NCBI GenBank assembly: GCA_945877905.1
Contig: CAMDUT010000005.1
Span: 1 to 37,454, forward strand
Source of the DNA: Phycisphaera mikurensis NBRC 102666
GTDB taxonomy: Bacteria; Planctomycetota; Phycisphaerae; Phycisphaerales; SM1A02
Direction: 5' to 3'
DNA: 37,454 bases
The notes beneath the pieces were generated by a model, which did no database searches, was not told where the DNA came from, and saw only the letters and a list, made by a program, of their open reading frames with translations. The translations under genes were made by a program, and so were the position numbers. Positions 7,937 to 19,151 of the stretch are shown piece by piece; the first letter of the stretch is position 1; the number at the start of each line of letters is the position of its first letter.

Positions 7937-9856
7937 ATGGCGAACGCCGCACCCGACCCGATCGTCGGCATCGACCTCGGCACCACCAACTCGCTGGTGG
8001 CCGTGTGCGACGCCGCCGGCCCGCGCGTGCTGCCCGACGCCGAAGGTCATGCGCTGCTCCCTTCGGTGGTGCGATTCCTGGAGGGGGCCCCGCCCGTCGT
8101 CGGCCGCGAGGCCCGTGCGACCGCGGTCGCGCACGCGGCCGACACGGTCCACAGCGCCAAGCGGTTCATGGGTCGAGGCTTCGCCGAGAGCGCCGGGCAC
8201 GCGGCGGGCCTGCCGTACCGCGTGGTCGAGGGCCCTCGCGGGCTCGCGGCGTTCGACGTCGGCGGTGCGGCGGTCACGCCGCAGGAAGTGGCCGCCCACG
8301 TGCTCCGCGCGCTCAAGGCGAACGCCGAGCGGGTCCTCGGCGTCTCCGTGCGCCGCGCGGTGGTGACCGTGCCCGCGTACTTCGACGACGCGCAGCGCCA
8401 GGCCACGCGCGACGCCGCGCGGCTCGCGGGGCTCGACGCCGTCCGCATCGTGAACGAGCCCACCGCCGCCGCGCTCGCCTACGGCATCGGCGCCTCGCGC
8501 GCGCGCCGAGGCACCATGGAGACGATCGCGGTCTACGACTTCGGCGGCGGCACCTTCGACGTGTCGATCCTGCAGCTGGTCCCGGGCGGCCCGGACGACG
8601 GCGAGTTCTTCCAGGTGCTCTCCACCGCGGGCGACACCCGGCTCGGCGGCGACGACCTCGACGAGGCGATCATCGCGCTCCTGGTGGGCGAGGTCCGCGC
8701 GCGGTTCGGCGAGGCGCTCGAGTTCCCGCCCGCGGCGCGCCAGGCCCTGCGCACGTTCGCCGAGCGCGCGAAGATCGCGCTGAGCGAGCGCCTCGATGCG
8801 ACGCTCGAGGTCGACCTCGGCGGCGGCCGCGTGCACCGGCGGACGCTCGCGCGCGCGGAGTTCGAGTCGCTTGCGGCACCGTTCGTCGCGCGGACGGTCG
8901 AGTGCTGCCGGCGCGCCATGCGCGACGCGGGGAACCCCGAGGTGGACCGCGTGGTGCTCGTGGGCGGCAGCACGCGCATCCCCGCGGTGCGCGAGGCGGT
9001 GCGCGCGTGCTTCGGGCGCGAGCCCTACGCGGCGCTCGACCCCGACCAGGTGGTGGCCCTCGGCGCGGCGGTCCAGGCGTCGGTGCTGTCCGGCGGGCGA
9101 CGCGACCTGCTCCTCGTCGACGTGGTGCCGCTCTCGCTCGGGATCGAGACCGTCGGCGGCGCGGTCGCGAAGCTCGTCATGCGCAACGCGAGCATCCCGA
9201 CGCGCGCCACCGAGATGTTCTCGACGTCGGTGGACGGCCAGGTGAACGTGTCGATCCACGTCCTGCAGGGCGAGCGCGAGCTCGCCGCGGACTGCCGCTC
9301 GATCGCCCGGTTCGACCTTTGCGGCATCCCGCCGATGCCCGCAGGCATCCCGCAGGTCGAGGTCGAGTTCCTCGTTGACGAGAACGGCGTGCTCGGGGTC
9401 ACCGCTGCCGAGCGCCGGAGCGGCCGCCGCGCGTCCGTGCAGGTGGTCCCCACCTACGGGCTGACCGCCGAGGACGTCGATCGCATGGAGGCGGAGAGCT
9501 TCGCGCACGCGCGCGAGGACATGCGCGCTCACCGGGTGATCGACCTGTGCGCGAACGCGCGGCTGGACCTGCACTGGATCGCCGACGCCCTGGGCCGAGT
9601 GCGGGCGGAGCTCGAGGCCGGCTACGTCGCGGAGCTGGACGCGTCCATGGCGCGGCTGGCGGGGTTCATCGAGGCGGCCGGCCGGGACCTCCGGGCGGTG
9701 GACCCCGATGCCTTCCACCGGGCCAAGGAGGATCTCGACCGTCTGAGCGTCCGGGTGCACGAGGTGGCGATCGCCCGCAGCCTCCGGGGCGTCGGGACGG
9801 GCGGGCAGGGCGCCGGTTCGCCCGCCGTTCCGCCCGCCGCGGGCGACGCCCGCTGA
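7937..9856 (+). CDS. HscA-like Hsp70 chaperone (DnaK family)
   Basis: A 639-residue Hsp70. The nucleotide-binding domain shows phosphate 1 (VGIDLGTTNSLVAV), the connect and phosphate 2 motifs (VPAYFDDAQRQATRDAARLAG, NEPTAAALAYG, VYDFGGGTFDVS) and the adenosine motif (VVLVGGSTRIPAV). The substrate-binding domain reads closer to HscA than to DnaK: the pattern VSIHVLQGERELAADCRSIARF, then GIPPMPAG and VQVVPTYGLTAEDV, matches the HscA consensus. The C-terminus ends in a Gly/Pro/Ala tail without the DnaK-type acidic end. HscA assists Fe-S cluster transfer from IscU with HscB, but no isc genes, DnaJ or GrpE are adjacent here, so the partner is unknown. It is probably a single-gene unit with a leaderless promoter. 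A second DnaK-like paralogue is the alternative reading. Confidence 0.88.
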   Translation: MANAAPDPIVGIDLGTTNSLVAVCDAAGPRVLPDAEGHALLPSVVRFLEGAPPVVGREARATAVAHAADTVHSAKRFMGRGFAESAGHAAGLPYRVVEGPRGLAAFDVGGAAVTPQEVAAHVLRALKANAERVLGVSVRRAVVTVPAYFDDAQRQATRDAARLAGLDAVRIVNEPTAAALAYGIGASRARRGTMETIAVYDFGGGTFDVSILQLVPGGPDDGEFFQVLSTAGDTRLGGDDLDEAIIALLVGEVRARFGEALEFPPAARQALRTFAERAKIALSERLDATLEVDLGGGRVHRRTLARAEFESLAAPFVARTVECCRRAMRDAGNPEVDRVVLVGGSTRIPAVREAVRACFGREPYAALDPDQVVALGAAVQASVLSGGRRDLLLVDVVPLSLGIETVGGAVAKLVMRNASIPTRATEMFSTSVDGQVNVSIHVLQGERELAADCRSIARFDLCGIPPMPAGIPQVEVEFLVDENGVLGVTAAERRSGRRASVQVVPTYGLTAEDVDRMEAESFAHAREDMRAHRVIDLCANARLDLHWIADALGRVRAELEAGYVAELDASMARLAGFIEAAGRDLRAVDPDAFHRAKEDLDRLSVRVHEVAIARSLRGVGTGGQGAGSPAVPPAAGDAR

Positions 9857-9896
9857 AGGCGACGTCGGCACCGGGCACGATCCGCGGCGAATTCCC

Positions 9897-9924
9897 TTTT
9901 CATTTCGCGTGGCTTTCCTATCAT
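9897..9924 (+). promoter_or_regulatory. Probable sigma70-type promoter of speA
   Basis: TTTTCA (9897-9902) and TATCAT (9919-9924) are separated by 16 bp in a T-rich stretch that stands out from the surrounding GC-rich DNA. The expected start near 9931 leaves a leader of about 30 nt before the speA ATG at 9963. This is the best -35/-10 pair in the window. Confidence 0.5.
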
Positions 9925-9962
9925 CCGCGGTTCGGCGCCTTCCTCCGGCGGCCGATCCCCTG

Positions 9963-11963
<2,001 letters not shown>

Positions 11964-12002
11964 TCGCCGCAACCGGGGCGCCTCGGCCCGGTACCACCGG
12001 CG

Positions 12003-15000
12003 TTGACGCTGCGTTCCGCCTCCATCGCGGCGGTGGCTGTGGTCGTGTCCGGCCTCATGTGGGTCGGGCACGGGGTATCCCCGTCCGGGACCGAATCCGG
12101 GGCGGGCAAGGGCCGCACGGGCGCAACCGCCGCGACGCCGGGCCCTTCGCATGATGAACCCCTGCGGTACGGTCGCGACGTCCGTCCCATCCTGTCGGAC
12201 CGGTGCTTCCTGTGCCATGGGCCCGACCGCGCGAAGCAGCAGGCCGGCCTCCGGCTCGACTCGTTCGAGGCGGCGACCGCGACACGGCCGCACGGCGCGG
12301 CGATCGTGCCCGGCGACCCGGCGGGTTCGCAGGCGGTTCGGCGGCTCCTGACCCGCGACCCCGATGCCGTCATGCCGCCTCCCGACAGCGGCAAGCACGC
12401 GTTGACGGACGCCGAGCGGGCGACCGTGGTGCGCTGGATCCGCGAGGGCGCCCGGTACGAGCCGCACTGGGCGTTCGAGGCGCCGCGCGCGGCGACGCCC
12501 CCGACGCCACCTGAGGCGGCCGACGCGGATGCGCCCGGGCACCCGATCGACCGCTTCGTGCACGCCCGGCTCGCGGCCGCGGACGTGGCGCCTGGCCCCG
12601 AGGCCGACCCCGCGACGCTGTGCCGGCGCGTGTTCATCGACCTCACCGGGCTTCCCCCGACCCCCGAGGAACTGGGCGCGTTCCTCGCCGACTCCGCGCC
12701 GGGCGCGTACGAGCGACTGGTCGACCGCCTGCTCGGCACCGAGCCGTACGCGACGCGGTACGCCGAGCGCATGGCGACGCCGTGGCTCGATGTCGCGCGC
12801 TATGCCGACACCTCGGGCATCCACATGGACGCGGGCCGGCAGATGTGGGCATGGCGAGACTGGGTCATCGAGGCGTTCCGGACGAACATGCCCTACGACC
12901 GGTTCGTGGTCGAGCAGGTCGCGGGCGACCTGATCCCGGGGGCGACCGTGTCGCAGCGCGTGGCCAGCGGGTTCAACCGCGCGCACGTGACGAGCGACGA
13001 GGGCGGGGCCATCAACGAGGAGTACCTGCTCGAGTACGCCGCGGACCGCACGCACACGGTGGGCGCCGCGTTCCTCGGCCTCACCATGAACTGCGCGCGC
13101 TGCCACGACCACAAGTTCGACCCCGTGACGCAGGAGGACTTCTACTCGCTGCTCGCCTTCTTCAACTCGAACGAGGAGCCAGGCATCTACAGCCAGGTGC
13201 CCGACGCGAACCGCGCCTTCGAGCCGTCGATGGACGTGCCGACGCCCGCGCACGCCGAGCGCACCGGCGTCCTGCGCGCCGCGGCCGAGGCCGCGCGCGC
13301 GGACCGCGACCGCGTCGACGACTCCGAGCGCGCGGCGTTCGAGGAGTTCGCCGCGTCGCTGCGCGGCGGCATCGCGTGGGTGCCGTCGACGGTGGTGCGG
13401 GCGGCCAGCGAGGGCGGCGCGACGCTGGTGCCGCAGCCCGACGGCAGCGTGCTCGCCTCGGGGACCAACCCCGACGACGACGTTCACGAGCTGGTGCTGC
13501 GCACCGACGGCACCGGGATGCGCGCGGTGCTCCTGGAGGCCCTCTCTGACCCGTCCCTCGCGGGCGGCCGCGTGGGGCGCGCGGACAACGGGAACGCCGT
13601 GCTCGATGCGATCGAGGTCGAGGCCGTCTCGGTGGCCGATCCCTCGCGTCGCGCGCGCGTGCCGCTCGCGTGGGCGTGGACGGACGTCGAGCAGGCGAAC
13701 GGCGACTTCCGCGTCACCAACGCGCTGCAGGCCGACGGCCGGGTGTGGGCCGTGGACGGGCACGCGCGGGCGGGGGGCCGCACGGCGCTCTTCGTCGCGA
13801 GCGACCCGTTCGGCTTCGAGGGAGGCACGGAGCTGCACGTTCGGCTGGTCTCGCGGTCGCCCTATGCGCGCCACGTGCTCGGGCGCGTCCGCGTGCGGCC
13901 GGGCACGGTGCCCGACGCGCTGCTCGCGCGGATGCCGCCCGCGTCCGGCAGCTGGTACATCTGCGGGCCGTTCCCGGCTTCCGGCGGCGAGGAGGCGTAC
14001 GGCGCGCGCTACGGGCCCGAGACCCGCACGCGGCTCGACGTCGCCGAGCGCTTCGGGTCGCGCGCGACGGGCGAGTTCGAGTGGCGATATGCCCCCGGCG
14101 TCCTCGAGGCCACGCCCGTGCGGCTCGCCGAGGGCGTCGACGCGGAGTTCGTGGCGCGCGAGGCGTGGGTGCCCGTGGCGGGATCCACGGAGCTCTCGCT
14201 CGGGTCCGACGACGGGCTGCAGGTGTTCGTCAACGGGACGCTGGTCCACGAGCGCCGCATCGACCGCGCGGTGGGGCCGGACCAGGAGCGCGTGACGGTG
14301 CCCCTGCGGGCGGGATCCAACGCCATCGTCTGCAAGGTGGTGAACACGGGCGGGCAGGGCGGCTTCTACCACCGCGAGCTCGACCGCCCGGGCGACGTGG
14401 CTCGCGACGCGCTGGTGCTCGCGATGCCCGTCGGCACCGTGGGGCCCGCGGCCGAGGCCGCGGCGCGCGACGCCTGGCGCGCGCACCACTCCGAGGGCTA
14501 CAAGCGGCGCGCGGCGCGCGCGGCCGAGGCCGACGCCGCGCTCGCGGCGCACGTGGCGTCCGCGCCCCGCACGATGGTCATGCAGGAGCGCATGGAGCCC
14601 ACGCCGACGTTCGTCCTGCGGCGTGGGCTCTACGACCAGGCCGACCGCGAGCGGCCGGTGGCGCGCGCGGTCCCGCGCGCGATCGGGGTGCTCCCGCCCG
14701 ACGCGCCGCGCAACCGGCTGGGCCTTGCGCAGTGGCTGGTGGGCGACGCCAACCCGCTCACCGCGCGCGTGGTGGTCAACCGGTTCTGGGAGCAGTTCTT
14801 CGGCCGCGGCATCGTGCGCAGCACCGAGGACTTCGGCTTCCAGGGCGATTGGCCGACGCACCCCGAGCTCCTCGACTGGCTGGCGGTCGACTTCCGCACG
14901 CACGGGTGGGACGTGAAGCGCCTGGTGAGGCAGCTCGTCACGAGCGCGACGTACCGGCAATCGTCGCGCGTGCGCCCCGACGTGGCCGCGTGGGACGCCG

Positions 15001-15659
15001 AGAACCGGCTGCTGGCGTGGTTCCCGCGCCAGCGCCTGGCGGCCGAGCAGATCCGCGACCAGTCGCTGTTCGTCGCGGGGCTCCTGCGCGAGCGCGCCGG
15101 CGGCCCGAGCGTCAAGCCCTACCAGCCCGCGGGGCTCTGGGAGGAGACCAGCATGCCGCAGAGCAACACGCGCAGCTACGCGCAGGGCACGGGCGACGAC
15201 CTGTGGCGGCGCAGCCTCTACACGTACTGGAAGCGCGCCTCGCCGCCGCCGTCGATGCTCGCGCTCGACGCGCCCACGCGCGAGTTCTGCACGACGCGCC
15301 GGTTCACGACGAACACTCCCCTGCAGGCGCTCGTGCTGTGGAACGACCCCCAGTTCGTCGAGGCCGCGCGCGTCGCCGCCGAGCGCACGCTGCGCGAGCC
15401 GGGCGACGACCGCGCGCGGCTCGGGCGCCTGTGGACGCGGATGACGGGCGAGCCCGCGGGCGACGCGCAGGTCGAGGTGCTTGCCGACGCGCTGGCCGCC
15501 GAGCGCGCGCGGTGGTCCGCCGACGCGGAGTCCGCCGCGAGGCTGGTGGCCACCGGCTCGGCGCCGGTGCCGCAGGACATGCCCGCGCCCGAGCTCGCGT
15601 CCTGGACCATGCTGTCGAACGCGATCCTCGCGAGCGACGCCGCCATCGTGAAGGATTGA
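12003..15659 (+). CDS. Planctomycete cytochrome-type protein with DUF1549 and DUF1553 domains
   Basis: A 1218-residue protein with an N-terminal hydrophobic helix (about residues 4-22), likely anchoring it in the envelope. A PSCyt1 domain carries a haem-c motif C68-FL-C71-H72. DUF1549 (PSCyt2) follows with [17 protein letters not shown] and a second CxxCH (C364, C367, H368, in [12 protein letters not shown]). A central insertion of roughly 400 residues includes a beta-rich stretch [16 protein letters not shown] that looks like a carbohydrate-binding/PA14-type module. DUF1553 (PSD1) closes the protein ([31 protein letters not shown]). TTG 12003 was taken as start because it gives the complete signal; the next in-frame ATG (12057) would cut it. 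It is followed after 5 bp by the DUF1501 gene. The pair may act in oxidation or breakdown of complex substrates; the reaction is not known. Confidence 0.88.
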   Translation: MTLRSASIAAVAVVVSGLMWVGHGVSPSGTESGAGKGRTGATAATPGPSHDEPLRYGRDVRPILSDRCFLCHGPDRAKQQAGLRLDSFEAATATRPHGAAIVPGDPAGSQAVRRLLTRDPDAVMPPPDSGKHALTDAERATVVRWIREGARYEPHWAFEAPRAATPPTPPEAADADAPGHPIDRFVHARLAAADVAPGPEADPATLCRRVFIDLTGLPPTPEELGAFLADSAPGAYERLVDRLLGTEPYATRYAERMATPWLDVARYADTSGIHMDAGRQMWAWRDWVIEAFRTNMPYDRFVVEQVAGDLIPGATVSQRVASGFNRAHVTSDEGGAINEEYLLEYAADRTHTVGAAFLGLTMNCARCHDHKFDPVTQEDFYSLLAFFNSNEEPGIYSQVPDANRAFEPSMDVPTPAHAERTGVLRAAAEAARADRDRVDDSERAAFEEFAASLRGGIAWVPSTVVRAASEGGATLVPQPDGSVLASGTNPDDDVHELVLRTDGTGMRAVLLEALSDPSLAGGRVGRADNGNAVLDAIEVEAVSVADPSRRARVPLAWAWTDVEQANGDFRVTNALQADGRVWAVDGHARAGGRTALFVASDPFGFEGGTELHVRLVSRSPYARHVLGRVRVRPGTVPDALLARMPPASGSWYICGPFPASGGEEAYGARYGPETRTRLDVAERFGSRATGEFEWRYAPGVLEATPVRLAEGVDAEFVAREAWVPVAGSTELSLGSDDGLQVFVNGTLVHERRIDRAVGPDQERVTVPLRAGSNAIVCKVVNTGGQGGFYHRELDRPGDVARDALVLAMPVGTVGPAAEAAARDAWRAHHSEGYKRRAARAAEADAALAAHVASAPRTMVMQERMEPTPTFVLRRGLYDQADRERPVARAVPRAIGVLPPDAPRNRLGLAQWLVGDANPLTARVVVNRFWEQFFGRGIVRSTEDFGFQGDWPTHPELLDWLAVDFRTHGWDVKRLVRQLVTSATYRQSSRVRPDVAAWDAENRLLAWFPRQRLAAEQIRDQSLFVAGLLRERAGGPSVKPYQPAGLWEETSMPQSNTRSYAQGTGDDLWRRSLYTYWKRASPPPSMLALDAPTREFCTTRRFTTNTPLQALVLWNDPQFVEAARVAAERTLREPGDDRARLGRLWTRMTGEPAGDAQVEVLADALAAERARWSADAESAARLVATGSAPVPQDMPAPELASWTMLSNAILASDAAIVKD

Positions 15660-15664
15660 GGACC

Positions 15665-17197
15665 ATGCCCATGCCACGCAGCGAGCGCAGCGCACCCGCC
15701 GACCCGATGGAGGAGTACCTCCTCAACCTCACGCGCCGCCGGTTCTTCGGGCGCATGGCGTCGACCATCGGTGCGGGGCTCGGGGGACTGGCGCTCGCAG
15801 GGCTCGGCGGGCGACATGCGCTCGGGGCGGTGCCGGGCGCGGGGCCGGCCGGTGCGCCCGGCCCCATGCAGCTGCCGCCCACGCCGCTGGCCGGGCCGCA
15901 CTTCGCGCCGAAGGCCAAGCGCGTCATCTACCTGCACATGGAGGGCGCGCCGAGCCAGCTCGACCTCTATGACCACAAGCCGCAGCTTGTGGCGCGCTTC
16001 AACGAGGACCTGCCCGACTCGATCCGCAACGGGCAGCGCATCACCACGATGACGAGCGGGCAGAGCCGCTTCCCGGTGGCGCCGTCGGTCTTCCGCTTCG
16101 ACCGGTACGCCAACAACCAGGACGGCATCATGCTGTCGGAGGTGGTCCCGCACACCGGCGGGGTGGCGAAGGACCTGTGCTTCGTGCACTCGCTGCACAC
16201 GCAGGCGATCAACCACGAGCCGGGGATCACCTTCTTCCAGACCGGCACCGAGCAGCCCGGGCGCGCGTCGTTCGGGAGCTGGATGAGCTACGGGCTCGGC
16301 AGCCTGAACTCGAATCTCCCGTCGTTCGTCGTGATGATCACGCAGGGTCCCGGCAACATGCAGGCGCTGAGCGCGCGGTTCTGGGGCAGCGGGTTCCTTC
16401 CGAGCGAGCACCAGGGGTGTCGGCTCCGGGCCGGGCGCGACGCGGTCCTGCACCTGCGCGACCCGGAGGGCGTGACGCGCGAGGACCGCCGCCGCATGCT
16501 CGACCTCCTGGTGCGCCTCAACGAGGAGGAGTTCGCCTCGAGCCTCGACCAGGAGACCCGCACGCGGATCGCGCAGCACGAGATGGCGTATCGCATGCAG
16601 ATGTCCGTGCCCGAGCTCACGGACTTCTCGACCGAGAGCAAGGCGACGCTCGAGATGTACGGCCCCGACGTGCACGTGCCCGGGAGCTTCGCCGCCAACT
16701 GCCTGCTCGCGCGCCGGCTGGTCGAGCGCGACGTGCGCTTCGTGCAGCTCTACATGCGCGGATGGGACCAGCACAACAACCTCCCGGGCGAGATCCGCGC
16801 GCAGTGCCGCGCGGTGGACCAGCCCCAGGCCGCACTCGTCAAGGACCTCAAGCAGCGCGGGCTGCTCGACGACACGATCGTCCTGTGGAGCGGCGAGTTC
16901 GGCCGCACCGTGTACAGCCAGGGCCAGCTCACGAAGGACAATTACGGGCGCGACCATCACCCGCGGTGCTTCACCGCGTGGATGGCCGGCGGCGGAGTGA
17001 ACGCCGGCACGAGCTACGGCAAGACCGACGACTACTCGTACAACGTCGCCGAGGACCCGGTCGAGGTGCACGACCTGCACGCGACGCTGCTGCACCTGCT
17101 GGGCTTCGACCACACGCGGCTCACGTACCGGTTCCAGGGGCGCGACTACCGGCTCACCGACGTGAAGGGGAACGTGGTGCGCGGCCTCATGGCGTGA
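15665..17197 (+). CDS. Tat-exported DUF1501 protein (sulfatase-like fold)
   Basis: A 510-residue protein with a twin-arginine signal: [10 protein letters not shown] at residues 22-31, then a Gly/Ala/Leu-rich helix. The body is a DUF1501 domain, a relative of the alkaline-phosphatase/sulfatase superfamily. Visible landmarks are [51 protein letters not shown] and [17 protein letters not shown], whose Asp and His residues are likely metal ligands. Tat export fits folding with a cofactor before secretion. The start ATG lies 5 bp after the DUF1549/DUF1553 stop, with GAGG overlapping that stop as Shine-Dalgarno. In planctomycetes the two are commonly paired, so they probably work together on the same periplasmic substrate. 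The last 11 bp overlap the convergent methyltransferase gene. Confidence 0.9.
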   Translation: MPMPRSERSAPADPMEEYLLNLTRRRFFGRMASTIGAGLGGLALAGLGGRHALGAVPGAGPAGAPGPMQLPPTPLAGPHFAPKAKRVIYLHMEGAPSQLDLYDHKPQLVARFNEDLPDSIRNGQRITTMTSGQSRFPVAPSVFRFDRYANNQDGIMLSEVVPHTGGVAKDLCFVHSLHTQAINHEPGITFFQTGTEQPGRASFGSWMSYGLGSLNSNLPSFVVMITQGPGNMQALSARFWGSGFLPSEHQGCRLRAGRDAVLHLRDPEGVTREDRRRMLDLLVRLNEEEFASSLDQETRTRIAQHEMAYRMQMSVPELTDFSTESKATLEMYGPDVHVPGSFAANCLLARRLVERDVRFVQLYMRGWDQHNNLPGEIRAQCRAVDQPQAALVKDLKQRGLLDDTIVLWSGEFGRTVYSQGQLTKDNYGRDHHPRCFTAWMAGGGVNAGTSYGKTDDYSYNVAEDPVEVHDLHATLLHLLGFDHTRLTYRFQGRDYRLTDVKGNVVRGLMA

Positions 17198-17999
17198 TCG
17201 GCCGCTCGAACCAGACGAGGTGCTGCCACGGAAGGCGCGGGTCGGTGCGCAGCCAGCGGAACCCCGCGGCCTCGAACTCGCGCCGGCACTGGGCCTCGGC
17301 CATCTTGTGGAGTCCCTTGATGGGGACCTCAGGGTCCTCCGCGCGGAACTCGACGAGCGCGACGCGGCCGCCCGGGCGCAGTGCGTGCAGCATCGAGCGC
17401 GCCATTTCCCAGGGATGGTCGAACTCGTGGTACGCGTCGACGAGCAGCACGAGGTCGACCGAGCCCTCGGGAAGGTTGACGTCGAGCGTGTCGCCGAGGA
17501 TCCCCTTGAGGTTCACGAGTCCCTCGGTGCGCGCGCGGGCCTCGAGGAAGGCGAGCATCTCGGGCTGGATGTCGGTGCCGTAGGCGATGCCGGGCGCGAC
17601 GCGCCGTGCCATGGGCACGGTGAGGCGGCCGCTGCCGGCGCCGATGTCGGCGACGGACATTCCGGGGCGCAGGTCGAGCGCGTCGAGCAGGGCGCTGGTG
17701 CGCTCCTCGGACTCGCGCGAGTCGCGTTCGAGCCACGGGATGCCGGCATGCGACATGAAGTGGGCGATCTCGCGGCCGAAGTACGTGCGGCCGATACCGT
17801 CGGCCGTCGGCTCGCACTCGCCGTACGCGCCGGGGGGCGGTGCGTCGGCGGGAGCGGGTGGCGCGGCGGGAGTCGCCTCGGCAGGTGGTGCGGGTGCTGC
17901 GGGTGCGGGCGGTGGCGGCGCGCATGCCGCAAGGGCCAGCAACGCAAGGGCTCCGCTCGCGGTCGCGAGGGCCTGACGCATCGTCCGTCGTTCGAGCAT
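17187..17999 (-). CDS. Lipoprotein-type class I SAM-dependent methyltransferase
   Basis: A 270-residue protein with a lipoprotein signal (lipobox LAAC, Cys26), a Pro/Ala-rich linker (27-58) and a Rossmann methyltransferase domain. Motif I is VADIGAGSG at 116-124. Further SAM-fold landmarks are the acidic end of strand 2 (GTDIQPEM) and [15 protein letters not shown]. The segment [20 protein letters not shown] before motif I is typical of a subgroup of putative methyltransferases in planctomycetes and proteobacteria, often with a signal peptide. The odd point is location: a SAM-binding fold with a membrane-export signal, although no SAM pool is known in the periplasm. Start ATG 17999 lies 6 nt after TACCCT. 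It diverges from the oxidase gene at 18029. The substrate is unknown. Confidence 0.82.
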   Translation of the reverse strand: MLERRTMRQALATASGALALLALAACAPPPPAPAAPAPPAEATPAAPPAPADAPPPGAYGECEPTADGIGRTYFGREIAHFMSHAGIPWLERDSRESEERTSALLDALDLRPGMSVADIGAGSGRLTVPMARRVAPGIAYGTDIQPEMLAFLEARARTEGLVNLKGILGDTLDVNLPEGSVDLVLLVDAYHEFDHPWEMARSMLHALRPGGRVALVEFRAEDPEVPIKGLHKMAEAQCRREFEAAGFRWLRTDPRLPWQHLVWFERPITP

Positions 18000-18005
18000 G
18001 GGCGA

Positions 18006-18015
18006 AGGGTAGGAT
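18006..18015. promoter_or_regulatory. Divergent promoter core with shared TA
   Basis: AGGGTAGGAT gives TACCCT on the minus strand (18011-18006), 6 nt before the methyltransferase ATG at 17999. On the plus strand it gives TAGGAT (18010-18015), 13 nt before the oxidase ATG at 18029. The 29-bp gap between the two starts leaves no room for two separate promoters, so the overlapping arrangement is the simplest reading. Confidence 0.5.
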
Positions 18016-18028
18016 TTCCGGACCCGCC

Positions 18029-19132
18029 ATGGAAAATGGGAAAAGACATCCCGGATCATTTTCGTCGCTCGACGAGGTCGAGCGGGCGGCGCTTGACGTG
18101 CTGCCGGTCACCGCGCGCGATTACTTCCGAAGCGGGGCGTGGGACGAGACCACCTTGGCGGAGAACGTCGCCGCCTGGGGCCGGCTGCGGCTCTGGCACC
18201 GCGTGATGCGGGACGTCTCCGAGCGCACCACCGAGTGCGCGCTCCTCGATGGCCCGAGCGCCATGCCCGTCGGCATCGCGCCCACCGCGCTCCACCGGAT
18301 GGCGCACCCGGACGGCGAGCTCGCGACGGCACGGGCGGCGGCGTCAGCCGGCGTCCCGATGATCGTCTCGAGCCTCTCGACCACCGCCATCGAGGACATC
18401 CGCGCCGCGGCGCTCGCCGCCCGCCCCGGGGCGCGCACCTGGATGCAGATGTACGTCGGCCGCGACCGCGGCGCCGTGCGCGCACTGGCCCAGCGTGCAC
18501 ACGCGGCGGGCTGCGAGGCGCTGGTGCTTACGGTCGACACCCCGGTCTGGGGCATCCGGGAGCGCGACGTCCGCAACGGCTTCCGCGTGCCCGAGGGACT
18601 GCGCATCGTGCACCTCGAGCGCCCCGGCGGGCCCACCGGTCACGCCGGCAGCGGCATCCACGAGGCCCTCGCCTGGACCATCGACGCGAGCCTCACCTGG
18701 GCCGACTTCGAGTGGCTGCGCGACTCGACGCCGCTTCCGGTGGTCCTCAAGGGCGTGTGCCGCCCGGACGACGCCGCGCAGGGCGTGTCGCTTGGCGCGC
18801 GCGGCATCATCGTCTCGAACCACGGCGGCCGGCAGCTCGACGGCGCTCCGCCCACCTGCGAGTCGCTGCCGTACGTCGCCGAGGCGGTGGCCGGGCGCGC
18901 GTCGGTCATGGTGGACGGCGGCATCCGCCGCGGCATCGACGTGATCCGGGCGCTCGCCCTCGGTGCGGACGCGGCGTTCGTCGGCCGTCCCGTGCTTTGG
19001 GGACTCGCGGTCGGCGGCGAGGAGGGCGTCGCGCGCGTGCTTGCGCTTCTGCGGGCCGAGCTCGACGTCGCGCTCGCGTTGTGCGGCTGCGCGCGCCCGT
19101 CGGACGTCACCGGCGCCTTGCTGCGGCCCTGA
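18029..19132 (+). CDS. FMN-dependent alpha-hydroxy-acid oxidase/dehydrogenase
   Basis: A 367-residue TIM-barrel flavoenzyme of the glycolate oxidase/L-lactate dehydrogenase family. It oxidises an L-2-hydroxy acid to the 2-keto acid with FMN. Family landmarks are DYFRSGAWDETTLAEN near the N-terminus, GIAPTALHRMAHPDGE, the catalytic SNHGGRQLD with His265 and Arg268, and the FMN phosphate site MVDGGIRRGIDVIRALALGAD followed by VGRP. The length is normal. It could act on glycolate, L-lactate or another hydroxy acid; sequence alone does not decide. It is a single gene with a TAGGAT hexamer 13 nt upstream, divergent from the methyltransferase. Its stop codon lies inside a hairpin shared with the convergent gene. 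Confidence 0.9.
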   Translation: MENGKRHPGSFSSLDEVERAALDVLPVTARDYFRSGAWDETTLAENVAAWGRLRLWHRVMRDVSERTTECALLDGPSAMPVGIAPTALHRMAHPDGELATARAAASAGVPMIVSSLSTTAIEDIRAAALAARPGARTWMQMYVGRDRGAVRALAQRAHAAGCEALVLTVDTPVWGIRERDVRNGFRVPEGLRIVHLERPGGPTGHAGSGIHEALAWTIDASLTWADFEWLRDSTPLPVVLKGVCRPDDAAQGVSLGARGIIVSNHGGRQLDGAPPTCESLPYVAEAVAGRASVMVDGGIRRGIDVIRALALGADAAFVGRPVLWGLAVGGEEGVARVLALLRAELDVALALCGCARPSDVTGALLRP

Positions 19133-19151
19133 GGCCGGGCGCGCGCCTCAG
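19129..19151. terminator. Symmetric hairpin spanning the two convergent stop codons
   Basis: CTGAGGC (19129-19135) and GCCTCAG (19145-19151) form a perfect 7-bp inverted repeat with a 9-nt GC-rich loop. The TGA of the oxidase gene (19130-19132) and the TCA complement of the opposing stop (19148-19150) lie in the two arms. There is no T tract on either side, so intrinsic termination is uncertain. Confidence 0.4.
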
